6,650 nt of DNA from JANOAR01 sp031411235 (GTDB taxonomy: Bacteria; Verrucomicrobiota; Verrucomicrobiia; Verrucomicrobiales; Verrucomicrobiaceae), in the NCBI GenBank assembly GCA_031411235.1, contig JANOAR010000303.1:1-6650 (forward strand). Direction: 5' to 3'. Each line of letters opens with the position of its first letter. Positions within the stretch are counted from its first letter, which is position 1. Both the position numbers and the translations under genes were made by a program. Below, piece after piece: positions 6,301 to 6,650 of this stretch. A model generated the notes under the pieces. That model was not told the DNA's origin and did not search any database. It saw only the letters and a program-made list of their open reading frames with translations.

Positions 6301-6650
6301 GTGTTGAGCAGTCGAATTCATGTCATCTATTCGCTCGCTTCAGGCAGCAGGCTCGGGGTGGGCAATGATCCAGTTTATGACAAGACGCGCTGCTTCGATC
6401 CCTTCCCTTTCCCCGATTGCACGGAGAAGCAGAAAGAAAAAATCCGCACCCTCGCCGAGGAACTCGACGCCCACCGCAAACGCGCGCAGGCCCAGCACAG
6501 CCTTGGCCTCACCGACATCTACAACGTCCTCGAAAAACTCCGCGCCGGCACCGCCCTCACCGCGAAAGACGAGGGCGGCGTCGTGGAGGGCCTTGTCTTT
6601 CGCGTTGAGGGCGGTGCCGGCGCGGACTTTTTCGAGGACGTTGTAGATGT
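3346..6650 (+). CDS. MmeI-like type IIL restriction nuclease-adenine methyltransferase
   Basis: One uninterrupted frame of 1101 codons that runs off the window. Type IIL enzymes join a nuclease, an N6-adenine methyltransferase and one target-recognition domain (TRD) in a single chain: they methylate one strand of the site and cut about 20 bases away. Seen: the nuclease pattern D68-x9-E78-S-K80 in NFLDLYRRAHFVLESKQ, nearly where MmeI has D70-x9-EYK82; a helical spacer; motif X GAHFTP (359-364); motif I DPACGSGNF (463-471); FLGIEINP (511-518); motif IV GNPPF (626-630, adenine type); ITTNSLRQNFNRR; FAIPDHPW; then the TRD and a C-terminal helical part with LTDIYNVLEKLRAG. ATG 3346 is the first start after an in-frame stop at 3301. 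Oddities: a Lys/Ala/Asp-rich insert before motif I, an in-frame palindromic element at residues about 703-751, a lower-GC TRD and a fold-back at the window end. MmeI is about 920 residues, so this version is enlarged. The recognition site cannot be read. A DISARM-type methylase is less likely given the nuclease motif. Confidence 0.88.
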   Translation, partial: MPPALPTTEAFIEHWSKAEANERANSQSFLIGLTQLLGVPQPLHSHESGYSFEYPVKVPGSTITNFLDLYRRAHFVLESKQFTARKEEQTALELAATQAGAVASKPAKSGPIRGSGAWDDAMLRARGQAERYVRSLPSGEPNPPFIIVCDVGHSFEVYADFTQNGKAYLPFPDPRTFRIKLKDLADETIRERLRLIWTNPAALDPAKVSAEVTREIASYLAELAKSLEAEKHDPEVVAQFLTRCLFCMFAEDVGLLPDRAFTELLASIEADGTGFVSIVRTLFREMNTGTKGDISVVLRKKLLRFNGGLFADDTVLPVNALQLGLLKQAAKTNWRNVEPAIFGTLLERALVPSERHALGAHFTPRAYVERLVLPTVIEPLRQEWEITRAVAMTLRVRAEAKRDIATAKHASSKTKQASGDTQGAKQDFKLANDSQKEADADTAKALREINAYHTKLCHLRVLDPACGSGNFLYVALEHMKRLEGEVLDFAAQFGEHSLLDLATHTVDPHQFLGIEINPRAASITELVLWIGYLQWHFRTRGQTLPDEPVLKSFKNIECRDAVLAYDGEPQPARDEAGNLITLWDRRSTKTDLVTNRDVPDESQRVPLLTYVNPRPATWPSADYIVGNPPFLGNKRMREDFGDGYAETLRAAYPEVPESADFVLYWWHKAAELVRTGQAKAFGLITTNSLRQNFNRRVVQRHLEGSIRVPRVVAGVSPATSPSKASTPAAASGPAASRRDAEKDTPEAYAPLSIIFAIPDHPWVDTAEGAAVRIAMTVGSAGEHNGLLFNVTKEDAQADGSSQVSFAEFSGRITANLRTGADLDSMVPLAANERLSSRGVIPHGDGFIISLEHAQHLGFGRDESLYAIIKHYRNGKDISDAPRGVMVIDLAGLKEAEVRQSYPTVYQHLLTTVKPERDQNRDPSRRKNWWLFARSNEQLRQSLAGLPRYIVTVQTAKHRFFTFLESTIMPDDKLIAIGLMDEFFLGVLSSRIHVIYSLASGSRLGVGNDPVYDKTRCFDPFPFPDCTEKQKEKIRTLAEELDAHRKRAQAQHSLGLTDIYNVLEKLRAGTALTAKDEGGVVEGLVFRVEGGAGADFFEDVVD
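5454..5596. repeat. Palindromic REPIN/MITE-like element inside the R-M gene
   Basis: A 143-bp imperfect palindrome centred at 5525. GGGGAGCATACGC (5454-5466) pairs with GCGTATGCTCCCC (5584-5596), GCGTGTC (5472-5478) with GACACGC (5572-5578) and GGCGTCTCGCCG (5485-5496) with CGGCGAGACGCC (5554-5565), all in one register without gaps: 35 of 43 positions pair. Each inner arm also folds alone: 5479-5488 with 5492-5501 (one mismatch, loop TCT), and 5551-5558 with 5562-5569 (perfect, loop AGA). Two opposed hairpins within longer arms is the architecture of REPIN/BIME elements. The host frame stays open across it and reads as low-complexity A/S/P/R-rich peptide. Confidence 0.75.
6515..6650. repeat. 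56-bp inverted repeat at the window end
   Basis: Bases 6515-6570 and 6595-6650 are reverse complements at 54 of 56 positions (mismatches at 6538/6627 and 6560/6605), separated by 24 bases. The second arm stops exactly at the last base of the window. The first arm encodes normal R-M C-terminus (DIYNVLEKLRAGTALTAKD); the second is simply its antisense in the same frame. A fold-back chimera at a contig end is the first suspicion; a natural hairpin is possible. Confidence 0.85.

Noticed and set aside
3346..6650. BREX PglX or DISARM methylase
   Set aside because: The N-terminal D-x9-ESK nuclease motif and the domain order fit the MmeI-like type IIL family, and no BREX or DISARM partner genes are in the window.

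Overview
The window is GC-rich, has a strong preference for codons ending in C or G, and shows almost no Shine-Dalgarno sequences ahead of its genes. It carries a DUF1501 protein, a collagen-like protein and small proteins of a style I associate with Verrucomicrobiota and their PVC relatives. I read it as an accessory region of a verrucomicrobial (less likely planctomycete) chromosome or metagenomic contig. The taxonomic call rests on family recall and was not checked by search.

Layout: (1) 1-413, the C-terminal end of a DUF1501 protein on the + strand. (2) 415-1085, a vapBC-type toxin-antitoxin pair on the - strand, with an ATGA overlap and a candidate promoter/operator just upstream that may give a leaderless message. 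(3) 1179-1667, a small collagen-like protein on the - strand. (4) 1668-2232, a 565-bp gap without a gene, holding about eleven degenerate 22-bp units (1785-2034) followed by a lower-GC stretch with one stem-loop. (5) 2233-2907, an unrecognised - strand gene with three tryptophan-aspartate (WD) repeats and a helical domain, starting directly after the stop of (6) 2908-3192, a small XRE-type HTH regulator. (7) 3193-3345, a divergent intergenic region with a pyrimidine-rich tract. (8) 3346 to the window end, one very long open frame on the + strand encoding an MmeI-like (type IIL) fused restriction nuclease and N6-adenine DNA methyltransferase.

The R-M gene holds the most interesting signals. 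A 143-bp imperfect palindrome made of two opposed hairpins inside longer arms (a REPIN/BIME-like or MITE-like element) sits inside the coding sequence and is translated in frame, adding about 48 residues between the methyltransferase and the target-recognition domain (TRD). The TRD itself (about 5690-6410) has a clearly lower GC and GC3, which suggests a swapped specificity module. The window ends in a 56-bp near-perfect inverted repeat that folds the sequence back on itself; this may be a chimeric contig end.

Functionally, the window combines a toxin-antitoxin pair, a self-contained restriction-modification enzyme with a divergent HTH gene that could control it, and a three-gene - strand set (HTH, WD-repeat/helical protein, collagen-like protein) that looks like a recurring but uncharacterised cassette.
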